Source of the DNA: Streptomyces niger
GTDB taxonomy: Bacteria > Actinomycetota > Actinomycetes > Streptomycetales > Streptomycetaceae
Assembly (NCBI RefSeq): GCF_000718305.1
Contig: NZ_JOFQ01000012.1
Coordinates: 1-64,000, forward strand
DNA length: 64,000 bases
Direction of reading: 5' to 3'
Shown: in pieces, positions 34,632 to 43,901 of the stretch
Numbering within the stretch: the first letter of the stretch is position 1
How the letters are laid out: each line of letters begins with the position of its first letter
Notes under the pieces: model-generated
What the model was told of the DNA's origin: nothing
Database searches by the model: none
The model's input: only the letters and a program-made list of their open reading frames with translations
Program-made: the position numbers and the translations under genes

Positions 34632-35201
34632 TCAGCCGCCCAGCTCGGCCAGGGTGGCGGAGAGTTCGGCCCGCGGCGCCCGGTTGTGCGGCAGCTTCGC
34701 CAGCAGCCGGGCCATGCCGCAGGTGTCGGTGAGGGCCGAGAAGACCAGCCCGCCGGCGACACCGGCCGACAGCAGCCGGGCGGCGGGCCACCGTCGCCCG
34801 GCGAGCAGGCCGCCCAGCACCAGGCCGCCGGCGGCCAGCCGGACCTGGCGCTCCATGGCCCAGACGGTGCGCGCGCCCTCGGGGTGCCGCACCTCCAGGC
34901 CGTGCCGCAGCCAGTCCTCGGTGCCGCCGGTCAGGGTGGCGGCCGGTATGTCCTGTGCGGCGAGGTCGGCGCAGGCCCGCGCCGACCGGTTGCCGGAGGC
35001 GCACACCATCAGCAGGCCGGTCCGCGACGCCGCGCTCCGCAGCGCGGGCACGGCCTCGTCGAGCCGGTCCAGCGGGACGTTGTACGCGCCGGGCAGATGG
35101 CCGGCGGCGTACTCCCCGGGCGTCCGCACGTCGACGACGGTCAGTTCGTCGAGCCGCGCGCTGGCCTGCTCGACGGTGAGGGCGGTGGGGGTGGAGCTCA
35201 T
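34632..35201 (-). CDS. Rhodanese-domain membrane protein (YgaP type)
   Basis: A 189-residue protein. Residues 1-110 form a rhodanese domain with active loop VCASGNRSA (catalytic Cys). Residues 125-165 form two hydrophobic segments of the DUF2892 type (VRLAAGGLVLGGLLAG, LLSAGVAGGLVFSAL). It moves sulfane sulfur at the inner membrane face. ATG 35201. Last gene of the sulfur operon, 133 bp after the TauE gene. Confidence 0.9.
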   Translation of the reverse strand: MSSTPTALTVEQASARLDELTVVDVRTPGEYAAGHLPGAYNVPLDRLDEAVPALRSAASRTGLLMVCASGNRSARACADLAAQDIPAATLTGGTEDWLRHGLEVRHPEGARTVWAMERQVRLAAGGLVLGGLLAGRRWPAARLLSAGVAGGLVFSALTDTCGMARLLAKLPHNRAPRAELSATLAELGG

Positions 35202-35334
35202 GAGAAGTGCCTTTCGTAGTGCTGTTACTTGCCGGGTACGGGACGTGCGGGATTCCCCGTCCGGCCCGTCACGCGGCGGGTTCCGCGCCGCGCCCGTATG
35301 ACGCATCGGGGCGGTACGGACGACCGCCCCCGGG

Positions 35335-36090
35335 TCAGGTCACCGCGTCCACGGCCATGAACGCCGCCACGGCCAGGAGCGCGAGGGCGAAAGCGCGTTG
35401 CAGCAGCGGCCCCGAGGCCTTGGCGGCCAGCCGCTTGCCGTCCCACGCGCCCAGGACCGCGGTGGCGGTGAAGGGCGCGATGACGCCCCAGTCGAGGCCG
35501 CCCATGGTCGCGCCCCGGGTGGCCAGTGAAGCCAGCGAGTTGGCCGAGATGACCAGCAGACTGGTGCCGACGGCGGCGCGCATCTCGAAGGCCAGCACGG
35601 TGACCAGCGCGGGCACGGCCAGGAAGCCGCCGCCCACGCCCAGCAGGCCGGTCAGCGCGCCCAGCCCGGCGCCGCAGGCCGCCGCCTTCGCAGGCCGCAC
35701 CGAGGGCGTCCGCCGCCCGTCGGTGTCCGGCCGGGCGCCGCGCAGCATCCGGACGGCCGCCAGCCCCGCAACGGCGGCGAAGGCCAGCGTCAGCAGCCAG
35801 TGCGGCAGCCGGTCCGCCACCGCGCCCGCCAGCGCCGCCGGCACCAGTCCGGCGGCCGCGAACAGCGCGCCGGCCCGCCACCGGACATGGCCCTCCCGGG
35901 CGTGCGCGTACAGGGCGGTGAGCGAGGTGGCGGTGACGATCAGCAAGCTCGCGGTGGTCGCCGCGGCCGGCGTGAAGCCGAGCAGGTAGATCAGCGCCGG
36001 AACGGCGAGCACACTGCCCCCGCCGCCCAGCGCGCCCAGCGCCAGGCCGACCACGGCCCCGGCGACCAGGGCGAGTATCAGTGCGCTCAT
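35335..36090 (-). CDS. TauE/SafE-family sulfite or organosulfur exporter
   Basis: A 251-residue membrane protein with eight or so helices in two repeats; each half has the Gly-rich motif LGALGGGGSVLAVPALIYLL and TGLLGVGGGFLAVPALVTVL. Family members export sulfite or sulfonates. ATG 36090 overlaps the upstream stop by 4 nt (ATGA), which shows coupling to the persulfide dioxygenase-like gene. It probably disposes of sulfite made by that enzyme. Confidence 0.93.
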   Translation of the reverse strand: MSALILALVAGAVVGLALGALGGGGSVLAVPALIYLLGFTPAAATTASLLIVTATSLTALYAHAREGHVRWRAGALFAAAGLVPAALAGAVADRLPHWLLTLAFAAVAGLAAVRMLRGARPDTDGRRTPSVRPAKAAACGAGLGALTGLLGVGGGFLAVPALVTVLAFEMRAAVGTSLLVISANSLASLATRGATMGGLDWGVIAPFTATAVLGAWDGKRLAAKASGPLLQRAFALALLAVAAFMAVDAVT

Positions 36091-37499
36091 CGGGCGGGGT
36101 CATCGCCGTCCTGCCGATCCCGGTCGGCCGGCTCCGGACGGACCAGGGGAAGGCCGGCCGGCGCGGCGGCGTCGAAACCGTCGTCGACGGCGACGACCTG
36201 CCGCCCGGCCGCGTCCAGCAGGGACGCCGCGATCGCCGCCCGCATCCCGCCCGCGCAGTGCACCCACACCACGCCCGGCGGCACCTCCCCGACGCGGCCG
36301 TGCAGCTCGTGTATCGGCACGTGCACGGAGCCCTTGATGTACGCCCCGGCGCGCTCGGAGCCCCGGCGTACGTCCAGGACGACCAGGTCCTGCCGCTCCT
36401 TCTCGGGGACGGCCGCGAGGTCGGCGAAGGTGGCGCGCGGGAAGGAGCGCAGCTCCTCGCCGGCACGCACCCACTGCTCCGGTGTCCCGGTCGCCGCGGC
36501 CGCGGGGCGGTCGATGCCCACCCGGACCAGCTCCCGCTGCGCGTCGGCGACCTGCTCGGGCGTCTCCGCCAGCAGCGTGACCGGCTTGCCCCAGGGGATC
36601 AGCCAGGCCAGGTACGTCGCGAGCTTGCCCGCGCCCTCGAAGTTGAACGATCCGGCGAGGTGGCCCGCGGCGAACGCGACCCGGTTGCGCAGGTCCACCA
36701 CCCACTCGCCGGCCGCCAGCCGCCGCGCGAGCTCCTCGGCGTCGGCGGGCCGCGGCGGGGTGAGGTCCACCGGGGCGGGCCCCGCCGCGTTGGCCGGCGC
36801 CATGTGCGCGTAGTACGCCGGCACGTCCTCCAGGCCGGCCAGCAGCTCCGCGACGAAGGCGTCCACGTCCTTGGTCAGCGCGGCGTTGGTACGGCGCTCC
36901 GCGCCGATCGTGGTGGCGTCGCCCTCGGCCTGCGCGGACGAACAGAAGCTGCCGAAGCCGTGCGTCGGCAGTACGGGCACCTCGTCGGCCAGCTCGTCGG
37001 CGAGCCGGCGCGCCGAGGCGTGCTGGGCGCGGGCCAGCCGCTCGGTCAGCCGCGGCTCGACGAGGTCCGGCCGGCCGACTGTCCCGATCAGCAGCGAGCC
37101 GCCGGTGAAGGCGGCGACGTCGCGGCCCGACTCGGCCAGGACGTACGAGGTGTGGTGCGGGGTGTGCCCCGGGGTCGCCACGGCCCGCAGGACCAGGTCC
37201 TCGTCGACCGTCACCGTGTCGCCGTCGGCGACCGGCGTGCGCGCGAACGAGACCGCCGCGTCGGCCGGGACCAGGTAGCGGGCGCCGGATATCCGGGCCA
37301 GTTCCAGCCCGCCGGTGACGTAGTCGTTGTGCACGTGGGTCTCCACCACGTACGCGATCCGCACGCCGCGCCGCGCGGCGGCGGTCACGACCCGGTCGAC
37401 GTCGCGCGGCGGGTCGATCGCGACCGCGGCCGTCCGGCCGCCGGCCAGGTAACTGCGGTTGCCCAGACCTTCGAACTCAAGGGTGTCGACGAAGAACAC
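36087..37499 (-). CDS. Persulfide dioxygenase-rhodanese fusion (CstB-like)
   Basis: A 470-residue three-domain protein. Residues 1-240 form a metallo-beta-lactamase fold of the ETHE1 type: VVETHVHNDYVTGG, ATPGHTPHHTSYVL and LIGTVGRPDL, with iron ligands in HxH. Residues 255-350 form a rhodanese domain without a catalytic Cys (VTLLAETPEQ). Residues 370-455 form a second rhodanese with WVHCAGGMRAA (active Cys). It oxidises persulfides and passes sulfane sulfur. GTG 37499 follows GGAAGGGG. It lies directly behind twin CsoR/CstR-type operators and heads the operon with TauE and a rhodanese. Confidence 0.92.
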   Translation of the reverse strand: MFFVDTLEFEGLGNRSYLAGGRTAAVAIDPPRDVDRVVTAAARRGVRIAYVVETHVHNDYVTGGLELARISGARYLVPADAAVSFARTPVADGDTVTVDEDLVLRAVATPGHTPHHTSYVLAESGRDVAAFTGGSLLIGTVGRPDLVEPRLTERLARAQHASARRLADELADEVPVLPTHGFGSFCSSAQAEGDATTIGAERRTNAALTKDVDAFVAELLAGLEDVPAYYAHMAPANAAGPAPVDLTPPRPADAEELARRLAAGEWVVDLRNRVAFAAGHLAGSFNFEGAGKLATYLAWLIPWGKPVTLLAETPEQVADAQRELVRVGIDRPAAAATGTPEQWVRAGEELRSFPRATFADLAAVPEKERQDLVVLDVRRGSERAGAYIKGSVHVPIHELHGRVGEVPPGVVWVHCAGGMRAAIAASLLDAAGRQVVAVDDGFDAAAPAGLPLVRPEPADRDRQDGDDPAR

Positions 37500-37541
37500 G
37501 ACAGCGCCCCTTCCCTTCGATGAACCGGTACCCCATGTTCT

Positions 37542-37592
37542 GTACCCCCGGGGGTATTGGTACCACCATAACAAAGGTACCCCCGGGGGTAT
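37542..37592 (-). promoter_or_regulatory. Twin CsoR/CstR-like operators and promoter of the sulfur operon
   Basis: TACCCCCGGGGGTA occurs twice, at 37543-37556 and 37578-37591, each a perfect 14-bp palindrome, 35 bp apart. G-tract/C-tract palindromes flanked by TA/AT are typical of CsoR-family sites, including CstR sites that control persulfide genes. Between them, on the minus strand, TGTTATGGT looks like an extended -10 (TATGGT at 37565-37570). The operators would cover the -35 region and the start of the transcript. Confidence 0.85.
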
Positions 37593-37658
37593 TTCAACGG
37601 GCAATCTTCTGCTGTGTGGAGGGGGCGGCCGGAAGGCCTGCGGGGGAGGGGAGCGGGG

Positions 37659-38690
37659 TCAGGCGGGCGGCAGTTCGCCCGAGCCGCGAGGGATCAGCCG
37701 GGTCGGGATGACGCGCTGCTGGGGCGGCTCGTCGGTGCCCTCCAGGCGGCGGAAGAGCAGGGTCGCGGCGGTGCGGCCCAGGAGGGCGGCGTCCTGCGCG
37801 ACGACGGTGATGCCGGGCGTGATCAGGTCGGCCAGCTCGAAGTCGTCGAAGCCGACGAGGGCCACCGGGCGCGGGTGGCCCGCCAGTACGCGGACAACGG
37901 TGACCGTGACGCGGTTGTTGCCCGAGAAGAGCGCGGTGACCGGCTCCGGCGCGGAGAGCATCGCCTCGGCGGCGGTCCGCACCCGCTCCGGCGCGGTCGG
38001 GCCCAGCGCCACCCACGACTCGTCGACCGGCAGACCCGCCTCCGCCATCGCCGTACGGTAGCCGCGCAGCCGCTCTATGGCGGTGTGGATGCGCGGCTGG
38101 TCGCCGATGAAGCCGATCCGGCGGTGGCCGTGCGCGATCAGATGGGCCACCGCGTCCCGCGCGCCCCCGAAGCTGTCGGAGAGCACCACGTCCGCGTCGA
38201 TCTCCCCGGCCGGCCGGTCCACGAAGACCGTGGCGACCCCGGCCGCTATCTCCGGCTGGAGGTAGCGGTGGTCGTCGCCGGCCGGAATGATCACCAGCCC
38301 GTCCACCCGGCGGGCGCACAGCGCCAGCACCAGCTCCTGCTCGCGCTCCGGGTCCTCGGCGCTGGAGCCGTTGATCAGCAGCGCCCCGTGGTCCCGCGCC
38401 ACTTCCTCCACGGCGCGGTTCAGCGGGCCGTAGAAGGGGTCGGCGAGGTCCTCCAGTACCAGCCCGATGCTGGCCGTACGGCCCTTGCGCAGCACGCGCG
38501 CCGAGTCGTTGCGGCGGAAGCCCAGCGCGGTGATGGCCTCCTGCACGCGCCGCTCGGTGTCCGGGGTGACGCCCGGCTCGCCGTTGACCACACGGGAGAC
38601 CGTCTTGAGGCCGACGCCGGCGCGGGCCGCGACGTCCTTCATCGTGGGCCGGGTGCCGTAGCGGGTGGTGCTCCGGGCGGTGTCGGTCAC
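37659..38690 (-). CDS. LacI-family transcriptional regulator
   Basis: A 343-residue repressor. The N-terminal helix-turn-helix and hinge are MKDVAARAGVGLKTVSRVVN and onward; the periplasmic-binding-protein-like effector domain begins SIGLVLEDLADPFYGPL and includes VDGLVIIPAGDD and VALVGFDDFELADLITP. GTG 38690 is chosen for GAGGA 11 nt upstream; frame beyond it is not family-like. It is divergent from a ROK-family gene, with a LacI-type palindrome between them, so it probably controls itself and that kinase. Effector: a sugar, identity unknown. Confidence 0.92.
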   Translation of the reverse strand: MTDTARSTTRYGTRPTMKDVAARAGVGLKTVSRVVNGEPGVTPDTERRVQEAITALGFRRNDSARVLRKGRTASIGLVLEDLADPFYGPLNRAVEEVARDHGALLINGSSAEDPEREQELVLALCARRVDGLVIIPAGDDHRYLQPEIAAGVATVFVDRPAGEIDADVVLSDSFGGARDAVAHLIAHGHRRIGFIGDQPRIHTAIERLRGYRTAMAEAGLPVDESWVALGPTAPERVRTAAEAMLSAPEPVTALFSGNNRVTVTVVRVLAGHPRPVALVGFDDFELADLITPGITVVAQDAALLGRTAATLLFRRLEGTDEPPQQRVIPTRLIPRGSGELPPA

Positions 38691-38761
38691 GGTGCGGAGA
38701 TCCTCGTCCTGTCGGGTGCGGCGGTGTGGCCAAGAGCATAACGTCTGCACAACGCCGTCTG

Positions 38762-38773
38762 GACAACGTTGTC
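38762..38773. promoter_or_regulatory. LacI-type operator between LacI and ROK genes
   Basis: GACAACGTTGTC is a perfect 12-bp palindrome with central CG, as usual for LacI-family sites. ACAACG half-sites recur at about 38749. It lies 72 bp from the regulator start and 78 bp from the ROK start. Confidence 0.75.
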
Positions 38774-38850
38774 AAGAGTGACGACACTGGCCTCCTGCCC
38801 GCCGGGGCAGCCCGCCCCGGACACCCCGCCGACCAGGAGATTCCACGCCG

Positions 38851-39807
38851 ATGCAGACCGACCTCAACGCAGCCCTGGACATCGGCGGTACGAAGATCGC
38901 CGGGGCGCTGGTGGACGACCGGGGCCGGCTGCTCGTCCGCGCCACCCGTCCCACGCCCGCGCAGGAGGACGGCGCGGCCGTGATGCGCGCGGTGGCCGCG
39001 GTCCTCGACGAGCTGACCGCGGCGCCCGAGTGGTCCCGCACGTCCGTCGTCGGCATCGGCAGCGCGGGCCCCGTGGATGCCCAGGCAGGCACCGTGAGCC
39101 CCGTCAACATCCCCGGCTGGCGCGACTTCCCGCTGGTCGCCGGCGTACGCGAGCGGACCGGCGGCCTCCCGGTCGTACTGGTCGGCGACGGTGTGGCGAT
39201 GACCGCAGCCGAACACTGGCAGGGCGCGGCCCGCGGCCACCGCAACGCCCTGTGCATGGTGGTCTCCACCGGCGTCGGCGGCGGCCTCGTCCTGAACGGC
39301 CGCCCGCACCCGGGCCCCACCGGCAATGCGGGCCACATCGGTCACATCAGCGTCGACCTCGACGGGGACCCCTGTCCCTGCGGCGGACGCGGCTGCGTCG
39401 AACGCATCGCCAGCGGCCCCAACATCGCCCGCCGCGCGCTCGCCGAGGGCTGGCGGCCGGGCCCGGACGGGGACGCCACCGCCGCCGCGGTGGCCGCCGC
39501 GGCCCGCGCCGGGGACGCCGTCGCGCTCCGCTCCTTCGCACGCGCGGCGCAGGCCCTGGCCGCCGGCATCGCCGCCACCGCCACCCTGGTCGAGATCGAG
39601 ATCGCGGTGATCGGCGGGGGAGTGGCGAACGCCGGCGACATCCTCTTCGCCCCGCTCCGCCGCGCCCTGCGCGAGTACGCCACCCTCTCCTTCGCCCGCG
39701 ACATCACCGTCGTACCGGCCCAGATGGGCACCGACGCGGGCGTGGTGGGCGCGGCCGCCGCGGCGCAGCAGTACCGGGAGGACGTGCTGGCGGGCACCAC
39801 CGCCTGA
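38851..39807 (+). CDS. ROK-family sugar kinase (glucokinase-like)
   Basis: A 318-residue kinase. The phosphate-binding motif is ALDIGGTKIAGALVDDRG. The zinc/ROK signature GHISVDLDGDPCPCGGRGC (GHxx...CxCGxxGCxE) is complete. The adenosine motif IAVIGGGVANAGD is near the C-terminus. No helix-turn-helix, so it is an enzyme rather than a repressor. It phosphorylates glucose, GlcNAc, mannose or a similar hexose. ATG 38851 follows AGGAG. It is divergent from, and probably controlled by, the LacI regulator. Confidence 0.9.
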   Translation: MQTDLNAALDIGGTKIAGALVDDRGRLLVRATRPTPAQEDGAAVMRAVAAVLDELTAAPEWSRTSVVGIGSAGPVDAQAGTVSPVNIPGWRDFPLVAGVRERTGGLPVVLVGDGVAMTAAEHWQGAARGHRNALCMVVSTGVGGGLVLNGRPHPGPTGNAGHIGHISVDLDGDPCPCGGRGCVERIASGPNIARRALAEGWRPGPDGDATAAAVAAAARAGDAVALRSFARAAQALAAGIAATATLVEIEIAVIGGGVANAGDILFAPLRRALREYATLSFARDITVVPAQMGTDAGVVGAAAAAQQYREDVLAGTTA

Positions 39808-39944
39808 AGGACCCGGGAGGGGCTCCGCACACCCCGTCAGCGCGGCTCCGGGGCCTGAACGGCGTGCTCCCTCCGGTGCCGCTCCACCCCTAGTCTGTCT
39901 CCCGTCACCACGCTCGCGCGGGACGGACGAGGGGAACGGACGAC

Positions 39945-41498
39945 GTGTCTACGGGGGAGTACGGGTCACCGGGAGCGCACGAGCCCGCGGGCGGGGCGCC
40001 CACGGGACGGGACGAGGAAGCCGCCGAGCACCGCCGCGGCGGGGTGTCCGGCACCGATCTGACCGGGCGGCTGCTGGGCGGCCGGTACCGCGTCACCGGC
40101 ACGCTCGGCCGCGGCGGCATGGGCGTGGTCTGCCGCGCCGTCGACGAAGTGCTGGGCCGCGAGGTCGCCGTCAAGGTGCTGCGCGCCTTCACGGACGCCT
40201 CCGCCGCCGAACTGGCCGACCTGCGCACGCGGATGCGGCGCGAGGCGCGCGCCGCCGCCCGGATCCGGCACGCCGGCGTGGTCACCGTCCACGACGTGAT
40301 CGACGAGGCCGGCCGGCCCGTCATCGTCATGGAGCTCGTCGAGGGCACGTCCCTGGACGACGAGATGGAGCACCGCGGCCCGCTGGACCCGAGGGAGACC
40401 GCCGCCCTCGGCGCGCGGGTCATGGACGCCCTCGACGCGGCCCACCGGGCCGGCGTCCTGCACCGCGACGTCAAGCCCGGCAACGTCCTGCTCGACCACG
40501 ACGGCCGCGTCGTGATCACCGACTTCGGCATCGCCAGCATCCAGGCGCCGGACGACGGCGCCCGTACCCACCTCACTCGAAGTGGTGAACTCGTCGGCTC
40601 GCTCGACTACCTGCCGCCCGAACGCGCCCAGGGCCGGGCGCCTGGCCCCGCCTCCGACATCTGGTCCCTCGGGATGACCCTGTACGCCGCGGTGGAGGGC
40701 GCCGCTCCCTTCCGCCGTACGTCGGTGTGGTCCACGCTCACCGCGATCGTCTCCGAACCGCTCCCGGAACCGCGCCGCGCCGGCCCCCTCACGCCGGTGC
40801 TCCTGGCCCTGATGGCCAAGGACCCGGCCGCCCGCCCCTCGGCCGCGCAGGCGCGCGACATGCTCCGGGCGGTCGCCGAGGGACGCGCCCCCGAAGGCAC
40901 GGTGGTGCTCCGCTCCCCCACGGAGCGCGATTTCCTTGCGGCCGGCAACCCCCCGCCGCCGGGCTTCGGTCCGCCACCGCCCCCTGTTCCCGCACCCGGT
41001 CCGGCCGACGGCCGCAGGGGGCGGCGCGCATGGCTCGCCGCTGCCGCGGCCGCGGCGGTACTGGCCGCCGGCGGAGCGGCGTACGCGCTGCTCGCGCCGG
41101 GGGACCGGGACCACCGGACGCCGGCGGCGGACGCGCCCGCCTCCTCGGCGCAGCCGCCGGACGCCTCGGCGGCGCCCCCGTCCGCCTCCGCCACCCCCTC
41201 AGGCCCCTCCGCCGAGCCCTCCTGCACCTCCTCGGGCGGCGGCAGGTACCACTGCGAGGTGTGGCGCGCCGCCGACTCCTACACCGCGAACTACGAGCGG
41301 GTCGGCACCCTCAAGGCCGGCACCAACTACTTCTACTGCCAGGCCGACCTGGACCGCCGCGAGACGTACGGCCGGTGGACCAACGTCTGGTGGGCCAAGA
41401 CGGACGACGACAGCGGCAACAAGGGCGTCTACGTCAGCGTCGTCTACCTCAAGGGCGGCGCCAACGACCAGCCCGTACCGGGCCTGCGGACGTGCTGA
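39945..41498 (+). CDS. Receptor-like Ser/Thr protein kinase
   Basis: A 517-residue Hanks-type kinase. Kinase domain residues 47-300: LGRGGMG loop (55-60), Lys77 in VAVKVL, HRDVKPGN (Asp175), DFG (193-195) and the GSLDYLPPE activation segment. A Pro-rich linker leads to one membrane helix (about 364-385). Outside is a Ser/Ala/Pro-rich stalk and a 90-residue domain with four cysteines (SCTSSGGGRYHC ... YFYCQADL ... RTC). It has no PASTA repeats; the sensor resembles small SH3-like beta domains at best. GTG 39945. The stop is within a 29-bp duplication. Confidence 0.92.
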   Translation: MSTGEYGSPGAHEPAGGAPTGRDEEAAEHRRGGVSGTDLTGRLLGGRYRVTGTLGRGGMGVVCRAVDEVLGREVAVKVLRAFTDASAAELADLRTRMRREARAAARIRHAGVVTVHDVIDEAGRPVIVMELVEGTSLDDEMEHRGPLDPRETAALGARVMDALDAAHRAGVLHRDVKPGNVLLDHDGRVVITDFGIASIQAPDDGARTHLTRSGELVGSLDYLPPERAQGRAPGPASDIWSLGMTLYAAVEGAAPFRRTSVWSTLTAIVSEPLPEPRRAGPLTPVLLALMAKDPAARPSAAQARDMLRAVAEGRAPEGTVVLRSPTERDFLAAGNPPPPGFGPPPPPVPAPGPADGRRGRRAWLAAAAAAAVLAAGGAAYALLAPGDRDHRTPAADAPASSAQPPDASAAPPSASATPSGPSAEPSCTSSGGGRYHCEVWRAADSYTANYERVGTLKAGTNYFYCQADLDRRETYGRWTNVWWAKTDDDSGNKGVYVSVVYLKGGANDQPVPGLRTC

Positions 41499-41532
41499 CG
41501 GGCGTACCGGGTCCGCGGACGTGCTGACGGGC
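41475..41532. repeat. 2 x 29 bp tandem duplication over the kinase stop
   Basis: Copies 41475-41503 and 41504-41532 differ at two bases. The first contains the last codons (VPGLRTC) and TGA of the kinase; the second repeats them out of frame. Confidence 0.92.
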
Positions 41533-41580
41533 GGGGCGTGCCTGCCTGCGTGCTGTCGGTAGGGCTGTGCCCGTCCGGCG

Positions 41581-43677
41581 TCAGCAGCTGAACGCCGCGT
41601 CGGCCCAGTCCGCGTGGTCGTGATCGACCCCGTCCCCGGCATCGGTCACCACGAGCCGTACCGTGCGCGCGCCGCCGATGTCCGCGGTGACGGCCTGCGG
41701 CGCGTCGCCGCCCGTCAGCGTCCCCGTACCGGCCACGCGTCGCCCGTCCGCCCACACCTCGAAGCCCACCGAGCCCCTCTCCCCGGCCTCGTCGTCCACG
41801 CCCACCTGGGCGCTGAACGCGGTGCAGCGCTCCCCGGCGTAGAACGTCACCGCACTCGCCGCATGCGTCCCGAGCCCCTTCGCGTACGCCCGGCCTCCGA
41901 GGGTGAGCGGCCGCCCGTCGCCCGCGGCGCTCTCGCCGACGCTGGTGTCCTTCTCGACCGGCCCCCAGCCGTTGGTCGCGTCCATCCACGGCAGATCGCT
42001 CGCGTACGAGGCGCCGCCGGGCGGTGCGACGACGACCTGGGCGGTGCCCGTAGCCTCCGCCGTCGTGCGTGCGCCGCCCGGCGCGCGATAGGTGGCGGTC
42101 AGGCGCAGGTCGTATCCGCCGGGCTCGGCGTCGGCCGGCGGGGTGAGCCGCCACGAGGTGGTCAGCCGCTTGCCGGTGGCCAACGCCGCGGCCCGGCTGG
42201 GGGAGGTGGCCTCGACCCGCCAGCCCTCCGGAACGCGGAGGGCGGCCCGGACGTCACGGGCGGGAGTGCGGCCCAGATTGCCGACGGTCGTGGTCAGTTC
42301 GGTGGGCCGGCCGGCCTCGGCCAGCGGTGTCCCCGCCCAGCCGGCCTCGACGGCAGGCGGGTAGTGGGCCCACCCGTCGTCCGCCGACACCCGGAAGAGC
42401 GCCGTGCCGTGCGCCGGGACGGTCGCCGCGATCGTGCCCGCGGTGTGGGCGTCCCTGTGCTGCCACAGGTCCCGCATCCGGTACCCCTCCGCCGCGGGCA
42501 GCCCGACCGCCTTCGCCGTCGTACTGATGCGCTGCGGCGCGCCGGTCTCGTTGAACAGGGCCACCGCCCGGTCGCCGCCGGCCAGTTCCTTGACCACCGT
42601 CCAGCGCCCGTCCTCCGAGGCCAGCACCGTGCCCTGCTTGCCCAGCCGGTCCTGGTCGAGCGCGATGACCTCGCGGTTGCCGAGGATGTCCAGCGTCTCC
42701 GGCGTGGCCTTGCGCAGGTCGCTGCCGATCAGCAGGGGCGCGGCCATCATCGACCACATCGAGAAGTGGGTGCGGTACTCGGTGGCGGTCATGCCGCCGT
42801 TGCCGACCTCCAGCATGTCCGGGTCGTTCCAGTGCCCCGGTCCCGCGTAGGGCGCCAGCGGCAGGTTCTTCTTCATGATCGAGAGCATGCTGGACCAGTT
42901 GTCGCTGATGTCACCCGTCGTGCGCCACAATTGCCCAACGTCCGCCGCCCATTCCCACGGCTTGTTCTCGCCCCATTCGCAGATGCTGTAGACGATGGGC
43001 CGCCCGGTCGCCGTGAGCGCGTCCCGCATCGCCCGGTACCGCTTCTTCGCGTCCACCCCTTGGTTGTTGCAGTTGTCGTACTTCAGGTAGTCCACGCCCC
43101 AGTCGGCGAATTGCCGTGCATCGGACTCCTCGTGCCCCAGCGCACCGGGAAAGCCGATGTCACTGCAGGTTTTGGTGCCCGCGCTCGTATAGATCCCGAG
43201 CTTCAGCCCTTTGGCGTGGACGTAATCGGCCAACGCCTTGATCCCGTGCGGAAACCGCTTCGGATCCGGCGCCAGCTTTCCGTTCGTGTCCCGCTCCGGC
43301 AACGCCCAGCAGTCATCGAGATTGACGTACTCGTACCCGGCCTCTTTCAGCCCCTTCTCGACGAACAGATCGGCGATCCCCCGCACCATCTCCTCGTTGA
43401 ATTCGGCCCGGCAGTGGGTGGAGTTCCAGTTGTTGAACCCCATGGGCGGAGTATCGACGAGCCCCCGGCCGTCTCGTCCTGCCGCTGCCGTCGCTCCCGC
43501 CGCTGTTGCCGTCGTTGTGGTGGCCGTCGCTCTCGCTGCCGCCGCGGCCGGCGTCGACGGTCCTGGTCCTCCTGTCATCACCAGTCCGGCGGCCACCACC
43601 CCCGCCGCCACTCCTGCCAGACGTCCCCTGTGCCGCCGTCCGAACCGCCCACCGCGCAAGACATCACGTCGCTGCAT
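41581..43677 (-). CDS. Secreted alpha-galactosidase, GH27 with NPCBM domain
   Basis: A 698-residue exported enzyme. The Arg-rich N-terminus and hydrophobic AGVAAGVVAAGLVM form a signal, possibly Tat (RRHRGRLAGVA). The GH27 barrel spans residues 73-350: TPPMGFNNWNSTHC, VDYLKYDNCNN (nucleophile D201) and WRTTGDISDNW (acid/base D256). A beta-sandwich domain follows, then a NEW3-like domain (about 420-540), then a C-terminal NPCBM module (WMDATNGWGPVEKDTSVGE, KGLGTHAAS). It removes terminal alpha-galactose from plant oligosaccharides. ATG 43677 has GGAGG 8 nt upstream. Confidence 0.93.
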   Translation of the reverse strand: MQRRDVLRGGRFGRRHRGRLAGVAAGVVAAGLVMTGGPGPSTPAAAAARATATTTTATAAGATAAAGRDGRGLVDTPPMGFNNWNSTHCRAEFNEEMVRGIADLFVEKGLKEAGYEYVNLDDCWALPERDTNGKLAPDPKRFPHGIKALADYVHAKGLKLGIYTSAGTKTCSDIGFPGALGHEESDARQFADWGVDYLKYDNCNNQGVDAKKRYRAMRDALTATGRPIVYSICEWGENKPWEWAADVGQLWRTTGDISDNWSSMLSIMKKNLPLAPYAGPGHWNDPDMLEVGNGGMTATEYRTHFSMWSMMAAPLLIGSDLRKATPETLDILGNREVIALDQDRLGKQGTVLASEDGRWTVVKELAGGDRAVALFNETGAPQRISTTAKAVGLPAAEGYRMRDLWQHRDAHTAGTIAATVPAHGTALFRVSADDGWAHYPPAVEAGWAGTPLAEAGRPTELTTTVGNLGRTPARDVRAALRVPEGWRVEATSPSRAAALATGKRLTTSWRLTPPADAEPGGYDLRLTATYRAPGGARTTAEATGTAQVVVAPPGGASYASDLPWMDATNGWGPVEKDTSVGESAAGDGRPLTLGGRAYAKGLGTHAASAVTFYAGERCTAFSAQVGVDDEAGERGSVGFEVWADGRRVAGTGTLTGGDAPQAVTADIGGARTVRLVVTDAGDGVDHDHADWADAAFSC

Positions 43678-43901
43678 GAGACGCGCCTCCGTCCCCTTGA
43701 GGGGTGCTGGGAGTCATGTACCGGTCATTGACGGCCGCTCACGATAGGGCGTGTTGAACTCTGTTGGAAGAGGTGCGCAATCGTTCCGCGCCGACGCGCA
43801 CCCACGCCACACGCCTCGCACCGGGTTCACCTCCACGTTCGTTTCTGTTGCTTTCCTCCACCCCTCTTGCTGCTTCCCTCACCCGCCCCGACGCTGCCCC
43901 C

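Noticed and set aside
43764..43901. Upstream extension of the holin-like protein
   Set aside because: The frame is open back to 43764 but reads Thr/Pro/Arg-rich, non-membrane sequence unlike holins.
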